From: Limnomonas spitsbergensis
Taxonomy: Eukaryota; Chlorophyta; Chlorophyceae; Chlamydomonadales
Assembly: GCA_037349105.1 (NCBI GenBank)
Contig: JAYJMM010000040.1
Coordinates: 1,215,142 to 1,279,141, forward strand
Direction of reading: 5' to 3'
DNA: 64,000 nucleotides
A model generated the notes under the pieces. That model had not been told where the DNA came from and made no database searches. It was given only the letters and a program-made list of their open reading frames with translations. The position numbers and the translations under genes are program-made. Shown piece after piece: positions 1 to 10,149 of the stretch (its first letter is position 1; each line of letters begins with the position of its first letter).

Positions 1-189
1 AAGGTCATCAGCGCCGGCGCAACGGCGTGTGGCGCTGACTATTGGTCGTTCACCATGATCGGTATTGGCGTAGCCACTAGCCACCTGAGTTCTGCTCGCA
101 TGCTCACCAAGAGTTCCGAGTCTCCCGTGATTTAATTGTTCGTATCTCCACACGCATGCCTTGAGCGCTTCCGGACCTGACTTGCATGT

Positions 190-715
190 CCTGATTGCAT
201 GGTGCAGATCTGGCATTACAGATGCCCAGTGTTGCAGATCTGGACCTACAGATCTTGAGCGATGTAGATCTTCAGTACAGATCTTGATCTGCAGATCTCG
301 AGTGATGTGGATCTCGAGTGCTGTATATCGCAGTCTTGCTGTTTGCTTGTGCTGGATTTTCTGACTTGCAGATCTTTAATGATGCAGATCTTGACCCGCA
401 TGTTATGACTTGCAGATCCAGATAAGTAGATTTGCAGTGATTCAGATCCTGACTTGCAGATCATGCATTGCCGATCTGCTGTATTGCAGATCTTGACTTC
501 GCCAGTAAACTGCATATTTGTTGTGGTGCAGATCTTGACATTGCCTTTAAATTATATTCTGGCTTGCAGATCGTGACTTGCAGATCTGCAACGATGCAGA
601 TCTTGACCTGAGGGACTTGACTTGCAGCTCCTGATATTAGATCTGTAGTGATACAGATCTTGCCTTCAGATCTGCTGTGATGCTGATCTTGACTTGCAGA
701 TCTCAAGGGTTATAG
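190..715 (+). repeat. Degenerate GATC-rich satellite, left arm
   Basis: Imperfect copies of a unit of about 20 bp, close to GCAGATCTTGACTTGCAGAT, recur throughout. BglII-like AGATCT words are spaced 15-40 bp apart. Short open frames here are by-products of the repeat, full of Ser/Arg/Cys/Ile, and I do not call them genes. Confidence 0.8.
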
Positions 716-934
716 ATGTTCCGTGTTGTAGACCCCCGTCCCACTCCGTGTCGTGCGCTGCTATGTCTGACATGTTCTCCTTCAACAGTCCCACAGCCTG
801 ACTAGCGCTCTGAGCGCTTTTAACCCGACATGTATTTGGACCACGCTTTCAGGAAATAGTGTCCCAACCGCCAGCAGTTGGTCTGGGCGGCCTTTGGCAG
901 GTTGCTTAGATGGAGTGGAGCTCCAAAACCTCAC

Positions 935-2696
935 ATGTCCATGACCAGGCTGTGTCCACATGGCTCATGTTTAAATAATCTTATGAGTCTTGACTCAAGA
1001 TATGTCCCCGGTTCATCCCTTCCCCGCAGATCTCGCGTAGAGCGATCGAGTGCTACTCCAAGTGGGTGGCAGTGTTTCCTTGAAGGACGACTTTGCTGCT
1101 GAGCACTCATGGGCTTACAGCGCACCTGGAGCGCTCGGCCCTGCTGGTCAGGGACTGGTAATTGACAGTGACCGCGGCCTATCTGACCTCACTATTTTGG
1201 AGAGAGAACGCTGCATGGGTTACATGGATAATTGCACTGCTGCGCCATGTATTTCTTTTGCCGCCAGACACAACCTGACTGGGAGTGAATTTGACGCGAA
1301 CTCGGTGAGTCACTTGATAGCAACTGGTCTTGCCATCCGTCTCACCTGTGACCGCGGGCCCTTTTCTTTCACGACTTCGGTTGAAGCCATGCCTGGTCCT
1401 GAGCTGGGGGGGGAGAGCAATCAGGAGCATCAGGAATTGCATGACAGGATCTGTGCATGATCCTCCCTGATTTTTCAGTCAGCCCAGGCCCTGGCAGCTG
1501 AGGACGAAGAGTTGTGTAACTGCCCTGACCCCTTGAACCATCTAGATGTCTGGCTGGACTCTGCTGTCATGCAGTACTGGCAGCACCCTGACCCAGATAG
1601 TCCAGACCAGAGTACGGCCACTGAACGCCGCAGGATCTTAAGGCGATCATCGCATTTTGAGCGGACTGTCAATCAACAGTTGCACAAGCGCATGCCTGGG
1701 GGGGGACTTAAGCGCGTACCGAGAGGGCCGTCTTTGCAATACCTGCGCCCTTCTTTGGATACGCCGTGTGAGGTGTGCCTGCTGCCGGATGCTGACAGGC
1801 TGCTTGTCCTTTGTGATTCATGTAACCGAGGTTGCCCTACTTACTGCATGAATCCACCTTTGAGCAGGGTTCCGAAGGGCAGTTGGGTCTGCGAGCAGTG
1901 CAAGGCACTTGGTGCTGGCACCCCAGCCCTACTGACGCTAAGGGAGCAGGCCATGACCGAGGGGAAGCCCAGAGCCAAAAGGGTGTCGCTCAAGCCGCAG
2001 AAGGTCAGCCCATTGCCACCGCTGCCAGCGCCACGGCCGCCAGCTGCACCTTGGCTGAGCCCTGCACCGCGGCCGGCCCTACGGCCGCGGCCGCCATCAG
2101 AACCACGAGCACTTGCAGCAGTTCCGCCCTCGGGCCGGACCAGCCGGCAACTCAACGTTGCGCAGGCTCGCGAACCGCCATCACCTCCGCGGGTGATGGT
2201 AAGGCCGCCAGAGGATCACGCGTCCTATCCGGGCGGTGAATCCTCTCAGTCAGCGCCACCCGCCACGGCAACCGTTCCACCGAGACCTCCGAGTAATCGG
2301 CCAGCCCGGGACCGATGGCCAAGTGTCATCACCAACTGCAACGACCCAGCGGGCAGGGCGGATTATCATTTGGATCCTATGCAGCCCGCCTCGTATCGAT
2401 TCATGAGGAAGCATCACGGCCTCCACGTCATCATTGTCCACCCTGCGGCAGCACTAGCGGACATTGTGCTCGCCGTCGCTGTACACGCAGTCCCACACGT
2501 GGTCTGCTGTTTGGTGGCAGTTAATTTCCTGAGGTGCTCTCCAGCGAGATTTGAGTGGCTCTGGCAACTACAGTTGCAGGGGAGGGTGGCCATTAAAACG
2601 GTGTCTGGAGGGTCTGGGGAAGGAAGTGGGGCTGGAGCTAGGGTGTGGATTCTGATCTTTGCTTCAAGGGAAGTCATGGGGCGCATGCTGCGATAG
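935..2696 (+). pseudogene. PHD-finger / methyltransferase-like gene, left copy (broken)
   Basis: Two exons are visible. Exon 1 runs from the ATG at 935 (the start matched by the right copy) to 1304. A GTGAGT donor at 1305 and a TTTTTCAG acceptor ending at 1478 define a 174-bp phase-0 intron. Exon 2 runs 1479-2696. A PHD finger is encoded at about 1768-1908, with CEVC, CDSC and CEQC pairs. The usual zinc-binding His is Pro here (GCPTYC), whereas the right copy has GCHTYC. A Pro/Ala-rich linker follows, then a C-terminal block (ITNCNDPAGRADYHLDP, IIVHPAAAL) that resembles the core of a DNA-methyltransferase-like domain; that assignment comes from motif memory. Defects: a 2-base loss near 1040 shifts exon 1 out of frame, and 324 bp of the methyltransferase-like part are missing. 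It ends in TAG. It is probably a mobile-element or element-derived gene and unlikely to be functional. Confidence 0.65.
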
Positions 2697-3318
2697 TGGG
2701 TGGTAGACGAATCTGTGAGTTGGGTTAGTCAGCGGGATTAGAGGGGAGTTCGGGGACTTGGGAGGAATTGGTGTGAGAAATCTGCGCAACAGAAGGGAAA
2801 TGAGGAGACCGAGTCGGGGCGTTAACGCTGGCAGGTCTAGTGTATCAGAGAGTTGAGTGCAGGGGCAATGGGGAGTGTCCGGGGCGCATAAAGCGAGGTG
2901 TGAAAAGGAGATTTGGGGGTTGGTATGCGGATGTGCAGATTGAGGTTTGGGACGCATAATGCGTAGTTCTGAGGTGATAGTTACGGGCGCATAATGCGGA
3001 GGAAAATGGGGAGTGTCAGGGTAGGTAGGCTTGCCAATAAAGGACGCGTCGTGGAGCATGGGGTCTTGGAGCCATGACAGAGAGGATCATCGCAGTGGAT
3101 CATCGTAGATTGTCTCAAGACCTTACAAGGTTTCCCCACGAGGGTTTTCATCATGTAATTGGTCCACTCACGGCTTATCCGTGTAAGAATCCTTGAGGTG
3201 CTAGAGTGGAGGGCACAGTGGAGGGCACAGAGGCATTTTGACGTGCATGATATGTCAAAACATCAGCCGTAATCTCGCATGGCTGTGCCCACCTCAAGGA
3301 TTAAGAGGGTCTTTTTAC
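2697..3318 (+). other. 3' flank of the left PHD gene, no gene seen
   Basis: This holds no credible ORF. It contains several GCGCATAATGCG-like short repeats (about 2885-3000), a CCAATAAAGG polyadenylation-like word near 3035 that is also present inverted in the right arm near 7530, and a duplicated GTGGAGGGCACA word at about 3205-3230. The main inverted repeat ends near 3090. A weaker inverted match resumes at 3128-3165. Confidence 0.6.
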
Positions 3319-3418
3319 AGTCCTCTATTAATAATTGCTCCGCCTTCTGAATTTCGGACTGGGGGGGGAGTGTCTTCTGTGCGCAGTGAAACTTCACGTT
3401 CACTGCTGCCTCGTGACA
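3319..3418 (+). pseudogene. PHD-like exon fragment, copy 1
   Basis: A G-rich run (ACTGGGGGGGGAGTG) leads into a short frame reading ECLLCAVKLHVHCCLVT, a Cys/His pattern like the first half of a PHD-type finger. The same 50 bases (3369-3418) recur without change at 4222-4271 and, inverted with one difference, at 7082-7131. Here the frame is cut off by the LTR-like sequence that starts at 3421. In copy 2 it continues into a full Cys-rich domain. Confidence 0.6.
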
Positions 3419-3420
3419 GC

Positions 3421-4220
3421 TGTCACGACGTTTGGGTTCACCGCACGTATGGGTGGCTTGTACCGCTTTTTGGTTTCGGATTTCGTCTGTTTGTGGTACT
3501 TAGAAGATGCCTGGCTAACTCCAGGCATTCTTCTCTTCTTACTCAAGTAACATACCGAAGTTGAATCACCCTGCTATCTGTAAACTGTTCTGGGATTAAC
3601 GTCCAACTGTGATATTTCGGCCTCTTATCAAGGCCAGGACACTGCACTAATAGGAGATCTCTAGTTTGCACTACACTGATCCTATTTCTCCAAGACCACA
3701 TCATTCAGTAATAGGCCCTGATCGTTACACTGATCGAATATCTCTAGTTAACCACTACACGTATTCGTGATCTCTAGCATCAGCTTCTCTACTTCATCCA
3801 TCTCAGTTCTATCTCTCGATTATACCCTACACTGTGAGCTTCAACAGTTCTATCTCTAGGTTATAATTCGACACTGTGAGCTGCTACCCAGGCCTTTTCT
3901 GGCTACCAAGTCGATTTACTGCACCAGCAGCCGATCCTCCTCATCAGAGAGTCGCCTCTTCGGCTCCTCCTTTCTCATCACTTCGGCTGGATCGACTCTC
4001 AAGTCCGTTCCACACCATTTCCTACTGTCAACAGTCGGCTTCAGTACAACTAGCCCCAGCAGGAACGAGTTCACTTCGCTACTTTTGTCAACAGTAAGAG
4101 AGGAATCATCAAAGGTTAGTGCAGTAACCCGAGGATTAGTCGAGGATAAACTGTCTGCCAGCAGTTTATCGCTCCTGCACACGCTAGTCAACCCCTATAA
4201 AGGGCACTTAGCACTCCAAT
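3421..4220 (+). mobile_element. Solo LTR-like element, copy A
   Basis: The block starts TGTCACGACG and holds no coding sequence. It matches, inverted and diverged, about 17640-18430. Its first 60 bases also resemble the inverse of about 11980-12043. Shared landmarks with copy B are a CGTATGGGTGGCTTGTACC block near the start, a short hairpin-like GCCTGGCTAACTCCAGGC near 3510, and near the far end a CTTTTGTCAACAG...AACCTTTGATGA run. It carries a TATA-like box near its right end and is flanked by a 50-bp exact direct repeat of host sequence. It is most simply a solo LTR, but the flanking repeat is far longer than a normal LTR target duplication (4-6 bp). Confidence 0.6.
4196..4203 (+). promoter_or_regulatory. 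TATA-like box in LTR-like copy A
   Basis: The octamer TATAAAGG lies about 20 bases before the element's right edge and just upstream of the PHD-like/zinc-knuckle frame. Position and sequence fit a core promoter, but there is no transcript evidence. Confidence 0.3.
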
Positions 4221-5429
4221 AAGTGTCTTCTGTGCGCAGTGAAACTTCACGTTCACTGCTGCCTCGTGACAAGCTTAGAGGAAGGGACCGGCTGGAAGTG
4301 CTGCAAGTGTAGCGGTACAGCCTGCGGGGCGTGTGCCGGCACTAAGGGCATTGGCAGCACCCGCGGAGGAGTGTGGGCATGCCATAAACGCAGTGACTTG
4401 GTGCACCCAGCCTGGGGCCAGGGGTCAGCTACCGGGGAGCCATGCCTGCGATGCGGCAAGCATGGGCACGACTATCACACCTGTCCAGTTCCAGTGGAGA
4501 GGGAAGGCAGGTGCCTCATCTGCGCCCAGAGCGGCCACCTGGCCAAGGACTGCCCAGAGGGGGACACGCCCTTGGGAGCCATCAGAAGGCGGCAGTTGGC
4601 AGCAGACAAGGTAGAAGGCTGCAGATGGCATAGCGCCAGCGGAGGGCCGCACACCGCCAGCATGCAGGGGCAGCAGGCCAAGCGCTGCAAGGGATATCAG
4701 TCAGAGGCGCGGCCAGTGGGGGCTGACGCAGCCTGGACGGAAACAGCCGAGCTTCAGGGGAAGAAGTCAAAAAAGGCTAGACGCCGCGCAAGGAATGCGC
4801 AGGGGAAGGCTGCAGACAGGGATCGTGGCAGCAGGCCGGGCAAGGATTGCCCTTGCCAGCCAGGCAAGATCAGCCGGGTGGAGCTGGAGATCACATGGGC
4901 CACAGAGCAGTTGAGGCCAGGGCCACCTGCAGAACCTATAGTGGCGCAACCAGCAGGGCAATAGCCGCAAGTTGCGCGGCAGCCGCCAGCATGCAGGGGA
5001 CTCTTAAACTGTACGGCATTCAAGGGAGTGCATACGGGGGCATTCCAGCTGTTGCTGGTGTGGCTCCTGCTGTCAGCGTGCATCCCGGGTGCCACGGGCC
5101 ACGGGGCAGGGAGTCCGAGGAGGGGGATTTACAGCAGGATTTGCAGCAGGATTTACAGCAGGATTTACAGCAGGATTTACAGCAGGATTTACAGCAGGAT
5201 TTACAGCAGGAGTTACAGCAGTGCTTTTGTGTCCAGCCAGGAGGCTGCGGCAAAGCTTACGTCAGGCTGGCTGCGCCCGCCGGCTGTCATCTCTTTGGGG
5301 GGTGCCAGCAGGGCAGGGGGCGCCTACAGCCAGCAGGAGGAATGGCAGCGCAACAGCAGCACCGAGGGGGAAGCACCAGCCGCGGAGGACGACCCGCAGG
5401 CAGCAGAGATGATCGACATGTTCGTGTAA
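4215..5429 (+). pseudogene. PHD-like and CCHC zinc-knuckle protein with internal TAG
   Basis: A single frame is open from about 4215 to the stop at 5427-5429 except for one TAG at 4962-4964 (CAA TAG CCG). The N-terminus is a Cys/His-rich, PHD-like finger built from CLLC, HVHCC and, after LEEGTGW, KCCKC. Two retroviral-type knuckles of the form C-x2-C-x4-H-x4-C follow: CLRCGKHGHDYHTC (about 4444-4485) and CLICAQSGHLAKDC (about 4513-4554). Then comes a basic Lys/Arg-rich stretch, and after the TAG an IYSR tetrapeptide repeat and an acidic tail ending AAEMIDMFV. CCHC knuckles bind single-stranded nucleic acid and are typical of Gag and element ORF1 proteins. The 5' end is truncated or follows an upstream exon, because the LTR-like element breaks it. 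Hydrophobic residues after the TAG (FQLLLVWLLLSAC) are odd for such a protein, so the true frame beyond the TAG is not certain. Confidence 0.55.
5128..5221 (+). repeat. 12-bp minisatellite
   Basis: About eight copies of CAGGATTTACAG lie in tandem inside the zinc-knuckle reading region. Depending on frame they encode Gln-Gln-Asp-Leu or Ile-Tyr-Ser-Arg. The last copies diverge (GAGTTACAG). The unit is a multiple of three, so length change would not shift the frame. Confidence 0.9.
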
Positions 5430-5811
5430 GGGTTTTACCCTCCCGGTCGTCCGGTAGTTTTCCTGCCTGCTAGACTGCCCAGCGGTAGATCACTCGTATT
5501 GTAGAGTTTCTGCTACGATCGACGCTTGACGCTTGACGATTAATATTGACTAAGTAATATGAACATTAATATTCTCTTAGAAGATGAACCTTAGCGTGTT
5601 TCTCTATAAATACTGGCTGTTTTCCCCAGTTAATTGGCCTATCCTTGTAAACCTGCGCTGCCACTCTCCGGTTCTTGAAAGTCCTCTGATTCCGGCTCTC
5701 TGTGTCTACACCAGTCAGCCTCCAACTTAGAACCCTTTCAATTGGTTCCCGAGCCTCGTCTACGATCCTTCGACCTCTCGCCCTGCCCCGACTCCTCGCC
5801 TGCCTACGCCC
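5430..5811 (+). other. Leader region of the truncated Ty3 gag
   Basis: This is non-coding. A TATAAATAC box sits at 5605-5613. From about 5502 (TGTAGAGTTTCTGC) to about 5710 the sequence has the look of an LTR followed by a C-rich leader up to the gag ATG. No second copy of this possible LTR is in the window, so its ends cannot be proved. A tandem GACGCTTGACGCTTGAC lies at about 5520-5536. Confidence 0.4.
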
Positions 5812-6681
5812 ATGAATCCCTACGACGTCCCCAACGACCCCAACGCTCCTCCCCCCTTCGATCCACCTCCTGCTCCACCTGCTGCATCCCCTATTGATCA
5901 AATACTCCTCCTTCTGACTGCTCTCCTCGCCCGCGTCTCTGTCAATGCTCCTCCCGGCGACCCTGCAGCTTCTCGTTCTCGCTCCCTCCCCCCTGGCGTC
6001 AAGGCGCCTACCATCGACACCTTCGATGGCAAGCGTGCGAAGGAAGTGCGCCCCTGGATTACCCGCGCGCGCAACATCCTCAAGCTCTCTGGCTTCGATC
6101 TGGACACCGTGGAAGCTGTCGCCTTCGCCTCCTCCTTCCTCACCGGCACTGCCAATTCTTGGTTCGAATCCGAAGGTGATCGTGCTCCCAACGGTGAGAA
6201 GGAACATGCTGGATTCCACACCTTCGACGATTTTGCTACTGCCCTGATCCGCCACATGGGCGACCCTAACCCTGATGACAAGGCCCGCAAGTCCCTCCTC
6301 GCCCTCCGTCAGAACACCTCTGTCAAAGCCTATGCCGACGAATTCCAGCGCCTCATCACTTATCTCCCTGATCGCAACCCATCTGATCTTCGCTTCGACT
6401 TCGTCAACGGCCTCAAACCCAAGATCCGTGAGTTACTCGTTGGAAAGACCTCGGCTGACATGACCTGGCAGGATGTTAGGGACCTCGCCTATCGCTTTGA
6501 CGATGTTGTCATGAGCAACCGGTTCCCTTCTTCATCTCACACCCCGCGCTATAACCCTCCCCGTGACAACCACCGTGATGACCCCATGGACCTCGGCACT
6601 GCCTCTGTCTCCTCCACTTCTGGCATGGACACAGGATACGGCCCGTTTTGGCCTAAAATCCCGTTTCGTAACGTATCGTAA
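5812..6681 (+). pseudogene. gag: Ty3-type Gag, 3' truncated
   Basis: The ATG at 5812 opens a 289-codon frame. After a Pro-rich N-terminus, residues about 68-235 show the retrotransposon Gag core: FDGKRAKEVRPWI, then LTGTANSWFE (the Trp-Phe signature of this family), DDFATALIRHMGDPN, and the helix pair SVKAYADEFQRLITYLPD...FVNGLKPKIRELL. A basic/Pro segment and DDPMDLG follow, which normally precede a CCHC knuckle. The knuckle, protease, reverse transcriptase and integrase are absent. Similarity stops near 6645 and the last residues (YGPFWPKIPFRNVS) come from unrelated sequence. Third codon positions are strongly C-rich, unlike the neighbouring frames. Gag would form the cytoplasmic particle of a Ty3 element. 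This copy is a dead fragment. Confidence 0.85.
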
Positions 6682-7081
6682 CGTAACGTATCGACACGGT
6701 CGACTACGGTGCACCGACTGAAATTCACACTTTAAGGGTACGTGTGGAATTGCCGCCCTGACATTCCACACAGCGACACAGCCATCGTTAGTAATAACTA
6801 ACAGGCTCAGCAACCGCTGCATTGCAGGTTGGCAGGGATACATTGCGCCGCAGTGATGCTCCTTGGCGAGTATTTAGATCTGCATAAACTAGTATTCTGC
6901 ATGATACATCTGCATGCATAAATGGCGACCCTTGGGGGTTACTTGGGGGCCATGCAAGATCGCTACATGGGGGGCTGGCATGCAACCATGCAAGATTGCT
7001 ATGGGGGACTGGCATGCAACCATGCATGCCAGTATGGGGGGACACCTCCCCCTCAAATGTGAGATCTTTTTTGGGGGGGGG
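6640..7081 (+). other. Unassigned insertion joint, possibly a DNA-transposon end
   Basis: Right after the gag break, 6640-6700 reads TACGGCCCGTTTTGGCC then nested CGTAACGTATCG words, a composition typical of the tip of a terminal-inverted-repeat transposon. No matching inverted end was found in this window. No coding sequence is supported. Confidence 0.35.
6950..7041 (+). repeat. 36-bp tandem repeat, 2.5 copies
   Basis: Units begin CCATGCAAGAT and end GGCATGCAA, at 6950-6985, 6986-7019 (two bases shorter) and a partial unit at 7020-7041. A G/T-rich tract (TTTTTTGGGGGGGGG) follows at about 7067-7081 and abuts the third PHD-like fragment. Confidence 0.8.
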
Positions 7082-7190
7082 TGTCACGAGGCAGCAGTGA
7101 ACATGAAGTTTCACTGCGCACAGAAGACACTCCCCCCCCAGTCCGACCTTCATAATGCAAGAGCTTAATTAAGGGAGGACTGTATAAGTA
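7082..7190 (-). pseudogene. PHD-like exon fragment, copy 3
   Basis: On the minus strand this reads GGECLLCAVKLHVHCCLVT, as in copies 1 and 2, with one substitution in the 50-bp core (7082-7131). The similarity to copy 1 extends outward through the G8 run into a TTAATTAA-rich part near 7170. The frame breaks at the same base (after GTGACA) as in copy 1, but the sequence joined there is different (a poly-C/poly-A tract). Confidence 0.6.
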
Positions 7191-7494
7191 CCTCCCTGGC
7201 CAATTTCGCAGGATGAAAACCCCAGTGGGGAAACCCTGACGGCCATAATAAAGGACTGTAAACTGTTACCTTTCAAAAATGCTATGGAGGTTTACGATCC
7301 ATAGCATGTAATCCTGTGGTTGTGCAGTAGGCTACGTGGCGTTATGGGGCACGACATTGACGGTCAAAAGGAAGCCCTCTTGCCAACATAACGTCTGCAC
7401 TCAAACACCACAAGATTCTCCCCCCCAGCTCTTGACACTATCAGCTTCCCCGCCAACGCCCGTGTCGATTGTCCCATCAGTCCATCCCTCGCCA
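7191..7494 (+). other. Inner flank of the right arm, no gene seen
   Basis: This contains a perfect hairpin at 7279-7307: a 10-bp stem, ATGCTATGGA with TCCATAGCAT, and a 9-base loop. A CCCCCCCAGCTC run lies near 7417. It includes the block that weakly mirrors 3128-3165. Nothing coding is supported. Confidence 0.5.
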
Positions 7495-7839
7495 GCCGAC
7501 CACGGCTCCAAGGCTCCACTCCACGACGCGTCCTTTATTGGCAGGCCTACCTATCCAGGTACTCTATCCCTCTTCGCGTTATGCGCCCCAGACCACTATT
7601 TGACTCAACTCGCTTTATGCGCCCCGGGCAATCCCACGCGTGCACGCGTCTCCTGCACCCTACGTGCTCCTCCACTCCACTCTCTGATGCACTAGACCTG
7701 CCAGCGTTAACGCCCCGACTAGATCTCCTCAATTCCCCTCTGCTGCGCAGATTTCTCACACTAATATCTCCCATTGTCCCCAAATTCCCCTCTAATCCTG
7801 CTGACTACCCCCAAATCAACGCACCCGGGCTATCACTCA

Positions 7840-9926
7840 CTATCGCAGCATGCGCCCCATGACCTCCCGTGACGCAAAGACCAGAATCCACACCCTAGGC
7901 CCAGCCCCACTTCCTTCCCCAGACCCTCCAGACACCGCCTTAATGGCCATCCTCCCCTGCAACTGTAGTTGCCAGAGCCGCTCAAACCTTGCCGGAGAAC
8001 ACTTCAGAAAACTAACCGCTACCAAGCAGCAGACCACGTGTGGGACTGCGTGTACTGCGACAGCGAGCACAATGTCCTCGAGTGCTGCCGCTGGGTGGAC
8101 AATGATGACGTGGAGACCGTGATGCTTCCTCAGAAACCGATACGAGGCGGGCTGCATGGGGTCCAAGTGATAATCCGTCCTGCCCGCGGGGTCGTTGCAG
8201 TTGGTGATGACACCTGGCCATCGGTTCTCCAGCATGGCAACAGAAACACGGGGCTCAGAACACATAAGCACGACGCTGGGAGAGAGACTGAAATCAACAG
8301 CGGCGCACAGCACATCACATTCAATGACAGATAATGGCGACCACCCTAGCAGCGCGGTTCTTGGATTACGGTTTAACTCGGTAATGATTAACTCGACTGC
8401 AACGTCTCGTCCTGCCCATAATCCTGGCATCAGCCACATCAATCCATCGCGGACACCGTCCTTAGTGGTCCAGTCGAGAAACATCGCGGGTGAGCATTGA
8501 TCAGGTACCGTCGTGAGATGGGTTTGCAACCACAACGGAAGACGGCTTACCCGAGCTGGCCGGCCACTCGGTGGTCTCAGTGGAACGGTGGTCGTGGCGG
8601 GTGCCGCTGACTGAGAAGATTCACCGTCCGGGGAGGACGTGTGATCCTCTGGCGGCCTTACCATCACCCGCGGGGGTGATGGCGGTTCGCAAGCCTGTGC
8701 AATATGGAGTTGCTGGCTGGTCCGGCCCGATGACGGAACTGCTGACGATGCTCGTGGTGCTGAGGGAGGCCGCGGCCGTAGGACCGGCCGCGGCGCAGGG
8801 CTCCGCCAAGGTGCGGCTTGCGGCCGTGGCGCTGGTAGCGGTGGTGATGGGCTGACTTGCTGTGGCTTGAGCGATACCTTTTTGGCTCTGGGTTTCTCCT
8901 CGGTCATAGCCTGTTCCCTTAACGTCAGTAGAGCTGGGGTGCCAGCACCAAGTGCCTTGCACTGTTCGCAGACCCAGCTGCCCTTCGGAACCCTGCTCAA
9001 AGGTGGATTCATGCAGTAAGTATGACAACCTCGGTTACATGAATCACACAGGACAAGCAGCCTGTCAACGTCTGGCAACAGGCACACCTCACACGGCGTA
9101 TCCAAAGAAGGGCGCAGATATTGCAAAGACGGCCCTCTCGGTACGCGCTTAAGTCCCCCCCCAGGCATGCGCTTGTGCAACTGTTGATTGACAGTCCGCT
9201 CAAAATGCGATGATCGCCTTAAGATCATGCGGCGTTCAGTGGCCGTACTCTGGTCTAGACTATCTGGGTCAGGGTGCTGCAAGTACTGCATGACAGCAGA
9301 GTCCAGCCAGACATCTAGATGGTTCAAGGGGTCAGGGCAGTTACACAACTCTTCGTCCTCAGCTGCCAGGGCCTGGGCTGACTGAAAAATCAGGGAGGAT
9401 CATGCACAGATCCTGTCATGCAATTCCTGATGCTCCTGATTGCTCTCCCCCCCCAGCTCAGGACCAGGCATGGCTTCAACCGAAGTCGTGAAAGAAATGG
9501 GCCCGCGGTCACAGGTGAGACGGATGGCAAGACCAGTTGCTATCAAGTGACTCACCGAGTTCGCGTCAAATGCACTGCCAGTCAGGTTGTGCCTGGCGGC
9601 AAAGAAATACCTGGCGCAGCAGTGCAATTATCCATGTAACCCATGCAGCGTTCTCTCTCCAAAATAGTGAGGTCAGATAGGCCGCGGTCACTGTCGATTA
9701 CCAGTCCCCGACCAGCAGGGCCGAGCGCTCCAGGTGCGCTGTAAGCCCATGAGTGCTCAGCGGCAAACTCGTCCTTCAAGGAAACACTGCCACCCACTTG
9801 GAGTAGCACTCGATCGCTTTCGACGCGAGATCTGCGGGGAAGGGATGAACCGGGGACATAGCTTGAGTCAAGACTCATAAGATTATTTAAACATGAGCCA
9901 TGTGGACACAGCCTGGTCATGGACAT
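7840..9926 (-). pseudogene. PHD-finger / methyltransferase-like gene, right copy (longer)
   Basis: This is the inverted paralogue of 935-2696. The likely start is the ATG at 9926 (context CTCACCATG). Exon 1 is 9926-9556, the 174-bp GTGAGT...CAG intron is 9555-9382, and exon 2 is 9381-7840. The PHD finger is intact in its ligands: CEVC, CDSC, HTYC, CEQC (C4HC3). The C-terminal part keeps about 108 residues absent from the left copy, including DGLMWLMPGLWAGRDV and RWPGVITNCNDPAGRTDYHL, ending with WILVFASREVMGRMLR. PHD fingers normally read histone H3 tails, and the second domain looks like a SAM-dependent methyltransferase fold; both statements are family inference. One T is missing near 9605 (TTTCTTTG against TTTCTTTTG on the left), which shifts exon 1 into an early stop, so this copy is also damaged. 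The stop TAG is followed directly by TGA. Confidence 0.7.
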
Positions 9927-10149
9927 GGTGAGGTTTTGGAGCTCCACTCCATCTAAGCAACCTGCCAAAGGCCGCCCAGACCACCTGCTGGCGGTTGGGA
10001 CACTATTTCCTGAAAGCGTGGTCCAAATACATGTCGGGTTAAAAGCGCTCAGAGCGCTAGTCAGACTGTGGGACTATTGAAGGAGAACATGTCAGACATA
10101 GCAACGCACGACACGGAGTGGGACGGGGGTCTACAACACGGAACATCTA

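Larger units (their letters stand above)
1..3090 (+). repeat. Left arm of a large inverted duplication
   Basis: Read as reverse complement, this stretch matches the right arm near 7495-11278 nearly end to end. Base 1 of the window matches the right arm near 11278, so the arm may continue outside the window. It carries, in order, a GATC-rich satellite, the PHD/methyltransferase-like gene and a 3' flank containing a shared CAATAAAGGACGCGTCGTGGA-type block near 3035-3056. The arms differ by scattered substitutions, a 324-bp gap, a 298-bp tandem duplication and small indels, so they are old copies and not a simple assembly fold-back. Confidence 0.9.

Noticed and set aside
161..706. Short ORFs in the GATC-rich satellite of either arm
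   Set aside because: They are products of a 20-bp repeat and most lack an ATG start.
5028..5110. A possible secreted protein with a signal-peptide-like start (FQLLLVWLLLSAC)
   Set aside because: The start would be GTG, and the frame is simply the continuation of the zinc-knuckle frame after a TAG. A signal peptide inside a nucleic-acid-binding protein is unlikely.
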